Assembly: GCA_029931535.1 (NCBI GenBank)
Contig: JAQPZY010001128.1
Span: forward strand, 1-64,000
Direction: 5' to 3'
Source: Margaritifera margaritifera
Taxonomy: Eukaryota; Mollusca; Bivalvia; Unionida; Margaritiferidae
DNA length: 64,000 nucleotides
A program made the position numbers and the translations under genes. This document shows positions 48,891-59,190 of the stretch, in pieces. The notes under the pieces are model-generated. The model searched no databases, was not told the origin of the DNA, and saw only the letters and a list, made by a program, of their open reading frames with translations. Positions within the stretch are counted from its first letter, which is position 1. The number at the start of each line of letters is the position of its first letter.

Positions 48891-51196
48891 TCATGTTAGT
48901 GTGTCATACCTATTTGCAGCAGCGGCATCTTCAACAACTTTTTTGAAGTTAGCGTTTTCTGGTTTGTTTAAAAAGTCTCTGTATTTATTAAATTTAGCAG
49001 AGTTTATATTTAATAACTCATCTTCCTTTTCTTTTGTGTAAACATCTGTTGCAACATAATCAAATGTTGCTGAAGTTGTTGTAATGTCATTTACATTTTT
49101 ACTAAGTTTGTTTTCATTTTTATCAATAAACTCAGTTGCTGCTTTTATACGATTAAGTGACATTTTTTTGGTAACTAGTCTTGTTCTAATAATTGCATAT
49201 GATGTTGCAAAGTCTGTAAGAGTTTTTTTCAGATGCAGCTGCAAGTTATGCAAGGACTATTTCAGATGGCCAAAGATCTCTGATTTTAATTTTAAGTCGC
49301 TGCTCAATTAATTTAACTATCTTTTCATAGTTGTTATTGCTTACAAGATTTTTTATTTTTTCTAGATAATTTTTTGTTTGTGCTTCTTCAAGCAATTCCT
49401 CTTTGATAGATGTATTTGCAGAATGTAATGTAGAAAGCCATTGTACATTTGTTAATATTGCGCTGATATTATCAACAAGATTGTGTGTGTTGTCATAAAG
49501 CACAGATTTTACATAGTATTCTATTTGGTAAATTGCGTACAAGCTATGAAAATACTTACATAATCATATTTTGTGTTTTTATTTGCAAATGATTCAACAA
49601 ATATAAAATAAGACGTTGCCAAATAATTTATATAATTTGGTGAATTATCACTATCTTCTATTTCTCTTAAAATTTATGCTAATGTTTGATGTTTCATCAG
49701 TTGCTGGGTTAACATAACCTGTTTCATCAAACGCTGGCACATCCGATGGCATATCTACTGTATGATTTGAGCTGGAAAACAAATCTGTTAGAGAAATACC
49801 TGTTTTTAACGACGAAAGATCAATTAATCTTTCATAATTTTTGTTATATATGCATGTGAGACATGGACCCTAACAGCAGAAATAGAGAGAAGAACAAATG
49901 CCTTAGAGATGAGATGTTATCGAAGGATCCTGAAAATCTCATACTTAGACCACGTTTCTAATGCGGAGGTGCGCACTAAAATCCAAGGCGCAATTGGACC
50001 TTATGAATATCTGCTCACCACTGTAACGAAACGCAAACTAAGATGGTATGATCACGTCTCACGCTCAACTGGCCTGTCAAAAACAATCATGCAGGGCACA
50101 GTGAGAGGAAAGAGAAAACGAGGCAGACAGAAGAAAAGATGGGAAGACAATATCAAAGAGTGGACAGGCATGGACTTTGCAAAGTCCCAAAGAGCAGTGG
50201 AGAACAGGGCGAAATGGAGAGAGATTGTCGCAAAGTCATCAGTGGCGCCCCATATGACCAGCAAGGTTACGGGAGAAATGAAATGAAAATGAAATGAATT
50301 TTTGTTGTCCATTATTTTGATTACCTCATTGTAATAGTCATCGTTGTTAACTCGTTCTAGTTTATCAGCGCGAAATTATGTTTCAAGCTTCCATTTAATT
50401 GTTGATTTAATATCAGTTAGCGCAGCAACATCATCACAAAATTTCTTTTTATCTTCTTCTGACAGTCTATTTGTTGTTTCTTCTATCCTATTTACTGCTT
50501 CCAGCGATGTGTAGATTTCTTCTTTTGTACATTTACTGTCGCTGGTTTTAAAAGATGTTACTAATGCTAGGTATGCTGTCGCTAAAATATCTACATCATC
50601 ATGTTCATTATGAACAGCAAGCGCTGTTTCAATATTTTCATAATCTAGCCCGATATCTTTTAAGAGTCTTCTTCTGGAAAAATACTCTCTGAGATCTTGT
50701 CGCTTAAATAACGCATGCCTTTTTCTTGTTGCTTTATCATCAAGACATTTTGAATTACTTCTATGTTTTTCATCTCGCCGCGCTTTTTTTTCTGTCCTTA
50801 TTGTATTTTCGCCCGCTAACTGCTTTAGATTGTGTAATTAAATGATTATTTTTTGGTTAAATTCCAGGATAACATCATATAAAAAGTTTTCAATATCTTT
50901 TTCTTTTTTTATTCTTGTCTGATCTGTACAAAATTTAATCATTACATCATGCCGGTCTAATTTATCTCGAAATTGGTTTGCTCTCATTGCATACACTGAC
51001 AAATAATTAATTTCGTTTTCATTACCATCTGTTACCTTTCCTGCAATAACATTTCGCTTTATTGTGTCCAAATCCTTTAGCTCCTTTATTGCAGTATGTC
51101 TGTAACATCTGTTACCAGCTCAACGTTAGGATTAAAAATTGTATTATACAAATCTTTGGCTAGTTCAACTATTTCATTTGGTTTTTCTTCAGTCAT
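48891..51196 (-). pseudogene. Large helical protein gene, split by a LINE fragment (Polinton)
   Basis: I do not recognise the family. The reading starts at ATG 51196 (MTEEKPNEIVELAKDLYN), 12 bp after the fibre gene's stop, and continues through helical, Lys/Glu/Asn-rich sequence to the stop at 48891. Recognisable open blocks are 50838-51071, about 50320-50800, 49246-49542 and 48891-49253. Frame changes occur near 51090, 50830, 49700 and 49250. A LINE 3' fragment at 49846-50306 interrupts it, and the flanks on either side are in the same reading frame once the insert and one target repeat are discounted. At over 600 codons it is one of the largest genes of the element. An internal virion or fibre-associated role would suit its place beside the fibre gene; that is inference. 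Confidence 0.5.
49846..50306 (+). mobile_element. LINE 3' fragment inserted into the Polinton
   Basis: An open frame at 49909-50286 (with upstream TWTLTAEIERR) encodes the C-terminal tail of a non-LTR reverse transcriptase: ALEMRCYRRILKISYLDHVS, LRWYDHVSRS, RGRQKKRWEDNIKEWTG, the layout of RTE/jockey-type ORF2 ends often annotated as craniofacial development protein 2-like. It ends in an (AAATG)n-like tail. A perfect 10-bp direct repeat AATTTTTGTT flanks it (49836-49845 and 50297-50306). This is a 5'-truncated retrotransposition into an already resident viral gene. Confidence 0.85.
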
Positions 51197-51208
51197 TATT
51201 TATTTATT

Positions 51209-52635
51209 TTACACTAAATCGTCTAACGTATAATTCTGAAAACATGTCAAACCAGGATTAACTGGTTCAGATTTTAGCACAGATAGCCTAAACGATTTGT
51301 ATTTTTTGTTGCAATTGGTTCTGCAATCAAGTACTCTTTAGCTGTGTTGCCAATATACTGGCCTTTTGCTGAATAAATTACAACGCCGGTTGTTGCAAAA
51401 TTATCATTTGACGCTTCAAGCTGCCAGTCGTAAAAATCTTTCAGCATTTAGTTGGCGACCACGCAGCATAAATTTCCAGATTGTAACAGGACTAGGACAC
51501 TGAATTGCAATCCAGGCTCCTGCGCCTTGTCCATTTGTTGCCCACTCATTAACATTCACAGAAGAAGCTAAATGCCAGGAAAACACATACATGGCCAATA
51601 ATTTGGATAATTTGATGATGCTGTAACAACAAATCCAAATCGATTATTTGTTCCATTTGTAATTGGTGTAATATGTCCAGAATTATTGTTAACGCGTTTT
51701 ATTCCAGCTGCAGCAATTGAATCAACATATGCTTTATTTGTTACATCTTGTGGATCTAACGGAAGATATGTCGTTGTAATTTTATTTGAAACCAAATTCA
51801 GCGCGCCAGTTATTGTGCCGCCAGTTAACACAAGTGCGTATTCGTTAAGATGCTTCTTGTGAACAGCACATGTTGCATCATATGGTGCACTGAGATTTGA
51901 AATTATGTGGTTGCTCATGTTTAGCTATCCTGTTAATGCTCCACCTGTTAACGGCAGCGCTTAATCATTAAGCTGTTGCTTGCTAACCGCATATGACAAC
52001 GCTGCTGGCGGATATGTAAATAGATTTGTTATTACTTTGCCTCCCATGTTAATTGATCCTGTCATTGTGCCGCCTCCTAATTTGAGACATACATTGTTAA
52101 TTTCTGTTTTTAATTGGCTGTAACTTACCGCCTTAGTATCTGCTGGTGGATAAATTGTTGGTAGTCCACTTATTGTAGCGCCTCCGCTAAATGTTAAGTT
52201 TCCTGTGATTGTTTCTCCAATTGTATTTACTTTTACAGAATATACCGTATTTAGCTGGTTTAAACTTACTGCCTGAGATATTACACCGTTTACAGGTGGG
52301 TAATCTGTTTCTAAATGTGTTATTCTATTTGTATTCGTATCAAGGTCGCTTGTCATTATTCCGCCGTTAAGATTTAACTTGAACGCGTCGAGCGTTCGTA
52401 GCTGACCTAAACTTGCTGCCTGTGACGGGTTTACATTGGGAACTAGTGGGTATTCAGTTTCTAAATTTATTAAAAAAATTCCCTGCATGTTAAGATCACC
52501 AGACATTGTATCTCCAGATCGTGAAATTTTTTCAAGAATTTGTTGATTTAGCGCGGGGTCATCATATTTTTCACCTGCTGTTCCATTGGATGCACGTGAC
52601 CCAAGAATTGTTCCAAATTTTGTGTACTAGCTCAT
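51209..52635 (-). pseudogene. Fibre-like protein with tail-fibre repeats and discoidin-like tip (Polinton)
   Basis: From ATG 52635, a start peptide (YTKFGTILGSR) leads into at least six repeats of about 40-50 residues built on GGxMTGxLNM...I.NL...YPP...A(V/A)S..QL, for example GGTMTGSINMGGKVITNL near 52010-52065 and GGTITGALNLVSNKITTTYL near 51760-51820. These resemble the beta-structured shaft repeats of phage and viral tail fibres. The C-terminal part (51210-51600) reads VFSWHLASSV, GAWIAIQCPSPVTIWKFMLR, then DWQLEASND, the pattern of an F5/8 type C (discoidin) carbohydrate-binding fold. Breaks: TAG at codon 3, stops at 51961 and about 51926, frameshifts near 51590 and 51430. A receptor-binding spike is the likely ancestral role. 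Confidence 0.62.
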
Positions 52636-52673
52636 TATTTGTTATATATTGTATACAATTTAGAGTATAAACA
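52636..52673. promoter_or_regulatory. Bidirectional promoter between fibre and ATPase genes
   Basis: Only 38 bp separate the divergent start codons at 52635 (minus) and 52674 (plus). The gap holds TTATATATTGTATAC and ends GTATAAACA right before the ATPase ATG. The same TATAAACA(A)TG arrangement precedes other genes of the element. Confidence 0.5.
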
Positions 52674-53374
52674 ATGTCTAAAAGAACAGAAATTATAAAT
52701 TTTAATACACCAAATTTAATTACTCAAAAACATAACAACCACTTACCAAATTGTCATTATATTATTGTTTTTTCGAACAGGTTGTGGAAAAACACATATG
52801 CACCTGAATCTTTTAATAAATGACGGCTTTGCTTTTGAAAAAGCATATATTTACACGATAAATCCAAACCAGGATAAATACGAGCTTGCAAGAAAATACA
52901 ACGATATAATGACAAAACAATTAGGTGCTGAGGAGGATTTTTTTAAATTATATCTAAGCCAGATGAAATTCCCCCCCCCCCCCCCCCCCCCCCGTTGATC
53001 AACTTGACACATCAGAGCGTACAATTATTGTTTTTGATGATATTCCATTTGATAAAAACGAAATAGCAAAGGTAAAATCAAATTTTGCGTTGTCGCGAAA
53101 TAAGCGCTGCAAAGTTGTTTATCTAGCACAAGGTTACCACAACGTTGATACGGCGAAATGCAGGTTGTGTGATTCTTTTGCTTGTTTAGATAAGAAGGAT
53201 ATTGAAAACACTGCAGAAGAACAAGGTGGAGTTGAAAAAAAACTTTTTTCCAGGTTATATCACGCAGCGACTGATAATGATATTCACAGCTGCCTTTTTT
53301 ATGATAAATTTCCGTTCAATTCGCGGTTAATGTTTCTAAAAAATCTAGATAAATACTTGCATGTTTCCCATTGA
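52674..53374 (+). pseudogene. Polinton packaging ATPase (FtsK/HerA type)
   Basis: The gene encodes the genome-packaging ATPase. Walker A RTGCGKTHM lies at about 52777-52800, Walker B IIVFDDI at about 53026-53046, and LSRNKRCKVVYLAQGYHNVD at about 53089-53147 is the sensor region typical of Polinton and adintovirus ATPases. The start ATG at 52674 follows a TATA-like motif and opens with SKRTEIINFNTPN, but a frameshift sits just before Walker A (about 52768). A run of C at 52971-52993 then breaks the frame again between the two Walker motifs. Divergent from the fibre gene and followed 37 bp later by the coiled-coil gene. Confidence 0.8.
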
Positions 53375-53411
53375 GGGTTTTTGAAATTTAATAATATCTT
53401 AATAAAATAAT

Positions 53412-54557
53412 ATGAACAATAATAAATTGTTACGTGCGTTAATTGAAAGCAGAAAATAAAAACTTCGCACAGATATTTTACGTTCACGTCTCACAAAACT
53501 CGATGAAGAAAAAGAAAGTGAGCGGTTTTTTACGCCAGATACAGATATTATTTTAGGAAAAAAACCTAGAAGTTATGAAACCAGCTGAGGAGCAAGCTCG
53601 TCGCGCTGGTTTCCGAGGTATAATTGAGCAGAAACATAGCGATATTATGGAAAAATTTAATAATCAATCATTAAAGTTAAGTTTACAATTAAAAAATACA
53701 AAAGAAACCTTAGATAATTTAAAAAAGTTAAGACAGCAAATAGAAACTGGAGCTGTTGGGGAAGATGTTATCAAGGAATATGTAGAAACTTTTTTTAAAA
53801 AACATAAAAAGAGAATTTCAGAAATGGGAGATATGATAGATGCATTTAAAAAAATGATTCGTGAGCGAGAATTAATTAGAAAAAACAACGTGGTGAATTA
53901 AAAAAATGTTAAGATGAATATGCTAAATTAGTTTCTTTTGGCACTGAACAAGGAAGACAGATGGAAATTGAAATTCAACGTCGTGAAGAGTATAAAAAAA
54001 ATCAACAAGAAGAATTAGAAAAAGCCATAAAATTATACGAGGATTTGTCAGCTGAGTTTGTAAATATTAGGTTGCGAGAAGCAGAATTAACAGACGAAGT
54101 TGAAAAATTTGGATCTCCTGAGCAAAATGTAATTGCGCGTTACAAAGCTGAATTAGATAATGTTAATGGAAGATATCAGGATTTATCCATGGCAACTGAT
54201 GAACAAATGAAAGAACTTCGCAGTGAATTAAGTGCTGTAAACAAGCAACGAGGTAAAGTTGCTAATGATTTCCAGCAATAGCAGATATACATGACGAGCT
54301 TCGAATATAACAAAACACTTAAAAAGGAATAAGATAGTCGAATACAGCAGCAAGGTCAAGTTGGAAGAGTTTTAAAAATGTATTCATCTCGCAGCTAGAT
54401 GGTTAATAGACTTAATTTGTTAATTTCATCAAAACAGGCTGGCAACAGCGGCTTGGAGATAAACAACGAAATTGTTGACATATTAGATTATTTAAGATCA
54501 ATAGGTTCAATAACAACGAGTGAATACTCAACGCTGCATCGAGATCTTACAGCATAA
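53412..54557 (+). pseudogene. Long coiled-coil virion protein candidate (Polinton)
   Basis: The reading from ATG 53412 (MNNNKLLRALIESRK, then TAA) continues through EEQARRAGFRGIIEQKHSDI (about 53583-53642), long Lys/Glu/Leu heptads at 53650-54280, and ends with LDYLRSIGSITTSEYSTLHR near 54486-54545. Open blocks are 53575-53901 and 53961-54281. At least four stops or frame changes interrupt it. Predicted structure is an almost continuous coiled coil. Polintons often carry such a gene next to ATPase and penton; an internal scaffold or minor capsid role is inferred from that placement only. Confidence 0.5.
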
Positions 54558-54623
54558 AAAAAATCAAAAGATTTTTCTGCAGAAACTCTTGATTTTCCGT
54601 TTTTAATCTCAATGTTTTAAATA

Positions 54624-55372
54624 ATGAGCTCATTTTACTTGCTTTTTGACTCCAAAGAGATTTGTTACACAGACTCGGCAAATTTTTCTTTGTCATATAA
54701 TCCACCAATTATACTTGATTTACACAAAAAATATAAAATCGGTCTTTTTCCGCATCAATGTGGAATTCAATTTTTAATATAATTGAGGGAGAAAACAATG
54801 ATTTCACATACTCAAGTGGTGCGTGGTTGCACATTAAGATACCACCTGGCGCATATAATATTACTGACACAAACACAACAATAAAATACTTGTTAACACA
54901 ATCCGGCGTTGATCCAGATAATTTTAATTTAAAACCAAATTACAACACGCTACGAGCTGTTTTGACCCTAAAAAATAATTTTATGTTCGATTGTTCCACA
55001 GATACCACAGTGAAATCGCTTCATGGATTTAAAAAAAAAGATCGTTTTGGCTCACCAGTTGTTGCAGAAGCTAGATTTGATGGAGACACGCTTATTGATA
55101 TTAGCGAAACCTCAGTGATAAACATAAACTGTTCTATCGCGTTAGGATCTTATTCAACAAAAGAATCCAGAGAAAAAACAATTTATTCATTTACCCCAAA
55201 CGTTGTTCTAGGTGGACTTATTGAAATTATTCCGCAAAAAATGGCATATTTTCCAATACAATCTGAAAATTATATCACGGAAATCAGGATGTGGTTAACA
55301 AATCAGTCTGAAAAACAGATTAATTTAAATAATGAACGTGTGACATATACCATAGAAATTCTCGAGAACTAA
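54624..55372 (+). pseudogene. Penton-like minor capsid protein (single jelly roll)
   Basis: From ATG 54624 the N-terminus reads FYLLFDSKEICYTDSANFSL and YKIGLF, then a frameshift near 54750 leads into an open 204-codon block with IEGENNDFTYSSGAWLHIKI and PPGAYNITDTN, a well-conserved signature of Polinton/adintovirus penton-like proteins that fill the capsid vertices. Beta-rich sequence continues to the end (VNINCSIALGSYS, ITEIRMWLTNQSEKQINL). Total length of about 249 codons fits the family. One frameshift is the only clear damage. It is followed 27 bp later by the basic protein gene and then the major capsid gene, a typical capsid cassette. Confidence 0.78.
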
Positions 55373-55399
55373 TTGATTTTAATCAAAGAATAAAAAATA

Positions 55400-55891
55400 A
55401 TGAAACAACAATTTACTCCACGAAAAAAAATTAGAGGTGGGTTTCGAGGATCACTTGTTTCACGAGTTGGATCTCTTTTTTCATCTGCTGCTTCTAAAGT
55501 AAATCCAATAGCGTTAAAAGCTGGTGAATCTTTTGCAACAGGTGCTTTATCAGCAGCTGGAAGCGATGTTGGTCAAAATATTGCGAGTAAAATATCACCA
55601 GTAAGTTCTCCAAAACCGGTGACAATGTCACGCGCTGATATTCGTGAGGTTATGCATGATTTAGCTCCAAATGCTAAAGCAGAACGCGCAATGGTTTCTA
55701 CGGCACGTAACCTGTTATCACCACAAGGCGAGCAGATTTTAACTAGATTAAATGCCACGCCTGCTGTTGACCAAAGTCTTTTGGTTGGAATGGGTGTAAA
55801 AAAATCTAAAAAAACGCAGAAAAAAACATTAAAAATTTGTAATTTTATCGAAAATTTAAAATATAAACATGTCATCGAAATATTATTTTAA
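55400..55891 (+). CDS. Basic Gly/Ser/Ala-rich capsid-associated protein (Polinton)
   Basis: The intact 163-residue frame starts MKQQFTPRKKIRGGFRGSLV, has an Ala/Ser/Gly middle (SSAASKVNPIALKAG), a conserved-looking helix SRADIREVMHDLAPNAKAER and a Lys-rich tail (VKKSKKTQKK). Basic, low-complexity proteins between penton and major capsid are usual in Polintons and are sometimes compared with adenovirus pVI; I cannot show homology. The 3' end overlaps the major capsid ATG (55869) by 23 bp, suggesting either true overlap or a lost upstream stop. An AAAAAATAATG motif precedes the start. Confidence 0.55.
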   Translation: MKQQFTPRKKIRGGFRGSLVSRVGSLFSSAASKVNPIALKAGESFATGALSAAGSDVGQNIASKISPVSSPKPVTMSRADIREVMHDLAPNAKAERAMVSTARNLLSPQGEQILTRLNATPAVDQSLLVGMGVKKSKKTQKKTLKICNFIENLKYKHVIEILF

Positions 55892-57441
55892 AAGAGCCGT
55901 TCGACAAGGATACAGAATAAACTGAATTTGAATACGCTGAGTATCTTGACGATAATTCAAGCGAATCAAAAAAATCAGGACAGATAATGTTTAATACACG
56001 AGATGAGGATATGTTTTTACTGCCAGCAAAAGGATTTATTGAAGTTCGTGGGACGGTTGTGCAATCAATTGCGGCAGGTGATCCTACCGACCCATATCCA
56101 GCAGGAGCTGATGTTGCGCTGCAAAACAAGGGATGGTCACTTTTTGACACAGCAACGTATCAATTAAATAACCAAATAATTGAGTCCATTGCGCCATATC
56201 TTCCTTTTGCAAGCACAATGATGAATGTTGTTGCGTTTTCCGATCATTATTCGCAAACTGCGGCTACCAATATGATGTGGTTTCGAGATACCGCGCTTGG
56301 ACATCCTCTTTCGCGAGAGTTTCCAGTAGAACATCAAATTGCTGCGTCTGCTGACGATCCTGCTGCTGTTGCAGCGTTTATGCCAATTGTCAGGCGACTT
56401 TGTTTGTATTATGGAATTACATCTCCTGTTGCGGGAGCAAATGACGCTGGAACGCTTGCAAATATTCGAGCAACGTTAAACACGCTTGCATCAATGTTTG
56501 GTATTGCCGCGCTAGCTGGTGACACAATAGCAAATTCAACAGCTAAATTAAACGAAATATTTAACGTTATGCGACGAGTTCCAATGTACAATGAAGGTTT
56601 TGCTAAACGAAAAGCTCTTTGTAATAACGGGACAATCATATCAATGTTTTTGCCGCTGGCAAGTATTTTTGGTTTTTGTCGTGATGTAACAACTGTATTG
56701 CGTGGTCTTAAACATAAAATTATTCTTAACAGAGATTCTCAGTTTAAATACATTTTTGCGATCAGGAGTTGCGCCAGCAAATAATGCTGGTCAGTTTAAA
56801 ATTTCTCATTTATCTCTGTGGATACCGCGAATAACCCCATCTGTGTCAAAACAACTGGAACTTAACACAATGCTGGAAAATTACTCACGAAAACTTTATT
56901 TTGAGCAAAATAGAATTATGAGAACACCTGGATCTACAAACGCGTCAAATTACACATGGAGAATTAGAAGCACACCTGCAGAACAACTACCACGTCATAT
57001 CTATGTTGCATTTCAACTTGCTGATCGTGATAATACCCAAACTCGAAACAATCAGGTTTTTGATCATTTTTATCTCAACAACATGTATTTAAGAATAAAT
57101 GAATAATGTGATTTTTCAAAAACACGAAGAAATATTTATCAAGCTTACATGATGCTTGCAGAGGCCATGCAAAAATATCAGGATACAAATACAGGAATGC
57201 AAATTTCCAAAGATGAGTTTAGAACCCTTTATCAAATATTTCACTTTGATGTAAGCAAGCAAACCGAACCATTTATAGCATCCATGGCTGAAATTGAGTT
57301 AACGTGGTCACTTGGAGCTGAATACAGCATGGCTGCCCCTGATGGTCTTGGAGACCCAAATTATAATGTTTTGCTCTTATAACATCTGACAGATGTATTA
57401 CCGTTGACGCAGTGTCACAAAAAATGTCAGTAATAATTTAA
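55869..57441 (+). pseudogene. Major capsid protein, double jelly roll (Polinton/adintovirus type)
   Basis: The reading starts MSSKYYFKRAVRQGYRIN after an AATATAAAC motif, changes frame near 55920, and continues in an open 265-codon block with DEDMFLLPAKGFIEVRGTVV, WSLFDTATYQLNNQIIESIA and MMWFRDTALGHP, in the style of Polinton major capsid proteins. A second frame change near 56720 leads to SHLSLWIPRITPSVSKQLEL and LPRHIYVAFQLADRDNTQTR. A third, at about 57110, leads into SKQTEPFIASMAEIELTWSL, and a fourth near 57380 leads to a C-terminus ending KMSVII at 57441. About 520 codons in all, the usual size. This protein builds the icosahedral shell. Confidence 0.78.
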
Positions 57442-57543
57442 CCTAGAAACCCTGGAAAAGCTGCGCGCCTCTCGAGTTTTTAAAAAAAAAATTTATTTTT
57501 CTTGTGAAAAAATCTTTGTTTTTTTATCAAATCAATTAAAATA

Positions 57544-57778
57544 ATGCCACCTCGAAAAACAACTCGATCGCGTGGAAACACACGAGTTTAAGGGGGTTTC
57601 AATAGGACCAGCTGTTGCGGTTATGATAAAATCGATTTTACCAAAGGCATAACCTATACTCGGAACACTTGGGCTTTCAGCCGCATCAGACCCAATATCC
57701 GGGGCAGTTGAAAGAAAAACATCTGGTCGCGGAGTTAAACGACGAAAAACTGGTCGTGGTATCAGGGTTGTAAAATAA
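57544..57778 (+). pseudogene. MPPRK-type small basic protein, upstream copy (broken)
   Basis: It begins MPPRKTTRSRGNTRV, then a TAA and a frame change, followed by GGFIGPAVAVMIKSILP in another frame and a basic tail ending GRGIRVVK. The first 15 codons and the GGFIGP...SILP core match the intact copy 262 bp downstream, so the two are tandem paralogues. The upstream bases (TCAAATCAATTAAAATAATG) are also shared, so the promoter was duplicated with the gene. Confidence 0.6.
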
Positions 57779-57805
57779 TTTTTTTTTATCAAATTGGTTG
57801 AAATA

Positions 57806-57949
57806 ATGCCACCTCGAAAAATAACAACAAGAAAACGAAAAAACGCACGCGTTTCTGGGGGTTTTATTGGCCCACGGCTTCCAGGTGTTGTATGGTCAAT
57901 ACTCCCAGGATTGTTTGGAAATATTATTGGTAAGGGTATAAAAAAATAA
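57806..57949 (+). CDS. MPPRK-type small basic protein, downstream copy (intact)
   Basis: A complete 47-residue frame has a strongly basic N-terminus (MPPRKITTRKRKNARV) and a hydrophobic Gly/Pro-rich half (GGFIGPRLPGVVWSILPGLF). The layout resembles the small core/membrane-active proteins of adenovirus relatives such as pX, but this is a resemblance in composition and not shown homology. It is one of very few undamaged genes in the element and lies between major capsid and protease. Confidence 0.65.
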   Translation: MPPRKITTRKRKNARVSGGFIGPRLPGVVWSILPGLFGNIIGKGIKK

Positions 57950-58032
57950 AAAAAAAAAAACCGAGGTCAAGGATTATTTTTTCCAGGAACGACTCCGAGG
58001 CGAGTATAGCTCGCTCAGTGAAAATAACTAAG

Positions 58033-58468
58033 ATGCTATCTCATTCATTATCAAACTTTGAAATAGAAAAAATGTTGTCTTCAGTACCTGGTTTTGCTGG
58101 GGTTTTTTTTCTCAAAAGATAAGATTCCTAAAAACCGCGGCGCAGTTTCAGAAAATACAAGCTGTGTGATAAATATCCAGGATTTTAACGACGGCTCAGG
58201 CACCCACTGGGTTGCGTTGCACAGAAATAATTTTTTTGACTCATTTGGCATATCTCCATGTGATGCTGTGAAAAAGTTTGTCTCTGGAAAAATTAATTAC
58301 TCATCAACACAGCTGCAGCCGGTTGGAACAAATCCATGTGGCTATTACTGCGTGAAGTTTGTAAAACATATGAGCAAAAACTCGCGAGTTCCCACAAAAT
58401 TTTTAGATTTTATAACACAATTTGATCCACATCCAACTCGCGCAAATAACATACGTGCTGTATCTTAA
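58033..58468 (+). pseudogene. Adenain-like cysteine protease (Polinton PRO)
   Basis: The gene encodes a Ulp1/adenain-fold protease that matures capsid proteins. From ATG 58033 the reading is SHSLSNFEIEKMLSSVPGFA; a frameshift at the T-run near 58103 then opens into KIPKNRGAVSENTSCVININ-like sequence. Catalytic features are present: His in GTHWVALHRN (about 58198-58230), an acidic residue in FDSFG (near 58240), Gln in STQLQP (near 58315) and Cys in NPCGYYCVKFVKHM (near 58330-58375). About 145 codons, a normal size. The only obvious break is at the homopolymer. Confidence 0.8.
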
Positions 58469-58482
58469 CCTGTTTTTGCAAA

Positions 58483-58516
58483 CAGAAAATCAAGATTTTC
58501 TGCATGAGTTTTCAGG
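58483..58516. promoter_or_regulatory. Intergenic palindrome, copy 1, after the protease gene
   Basis: CAGAAAATC-AA-GATTTTCTG forms a perfect 9-bp-arm palindrome, continuing as GCATGAGTTTT. The bases GATTTTCWGCATGAGTTTT recur at 60139-60157. A transcript-end or processing signal is possible. Confidence 0.5.
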
Positions 58517-58546
58517 TTAAATTTAATCTAACCACTACGTGTAGAT

Positions 58547-59190
58547 ATGGAAACACATTGCCTTAAGTGTCGTGTAAATACAGGAAACGAAAACACAGAA
58601 ATAATTTCATCTCCGCGGCGAATGATGCAAAGTATTTTATTTTTATAAACTCGTTAAAATATAAAATGTGTAACGCAGATAGGATCTTAACAATCGAAGG
58701 AAATAAGGTTGTATCATATTGTAGCAAATGCTCGGAACAAAAAGTTATTGGATCATGTTTAGCACTTGAATCAATTATTAATGCTGAAAAGCAAGGAGGA
58801 AAAATTGATATCCATAAAGTAATTGGAAAACTTCCACGTCCACGCGGCGGATGGACATTACCAAGGCATAAATATACTGGTCCATGGAATCCGCTAAGTG
58901 AACAGATTGATGAAAACGATAATCCATTGCCTGGACAAGAGCCGTATAATCATGTTGACGAAATTGCAATGCGACATGATATTTGTTATCGAAATAACGA
59001 GCAGAATAAACACGGATGACAAAGAAATGTTGCGTGAGTTATCGGAAATTAAGCCACAAAATATGCGCGAGCAATTTGACAGACGAATTGTGCAGGAAAT
59101 AATTGGATCAAAATATAAACTTGGGCTCGGAAATGCAAGCGTTTCTGGTAACAAGCCTCGACTTGGAATCAATTCTGGGCTCGGAAACTC
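58547..59190 (+). pseudogene. Zinc-ribbon and phospholipase A2-like region, joined to the integrase
   Basis: ATG 58547 opens METHCLKCRVNTGNENTEII, a short Cys-pair leader found on other Polinton/adintovirus proteins. After a frame change near 58640 comes a PLA2-like domain: calcium-loop-like YTGPWNPLSEQ near 58871-58905, LPGQEPYNHVDEIAMRHDIC at about 58928-58986 with the catalytic His-Asp pair, then (after another frame change near 59000) a helix NMREQFDRRIVQEIIGSKYK ending LGLG. This is the arrangement of parvovirus VP1-type phospholipases, which open endosomal membranes during entry. The frame that closes the PLA2 region continues without a stop into integrase sequence. Confidence 0.7.

Noticed and set aside
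56409..56639. Minus-strand frame within the capsid gene
   Set aside because: Shadow of the major capsid reading.
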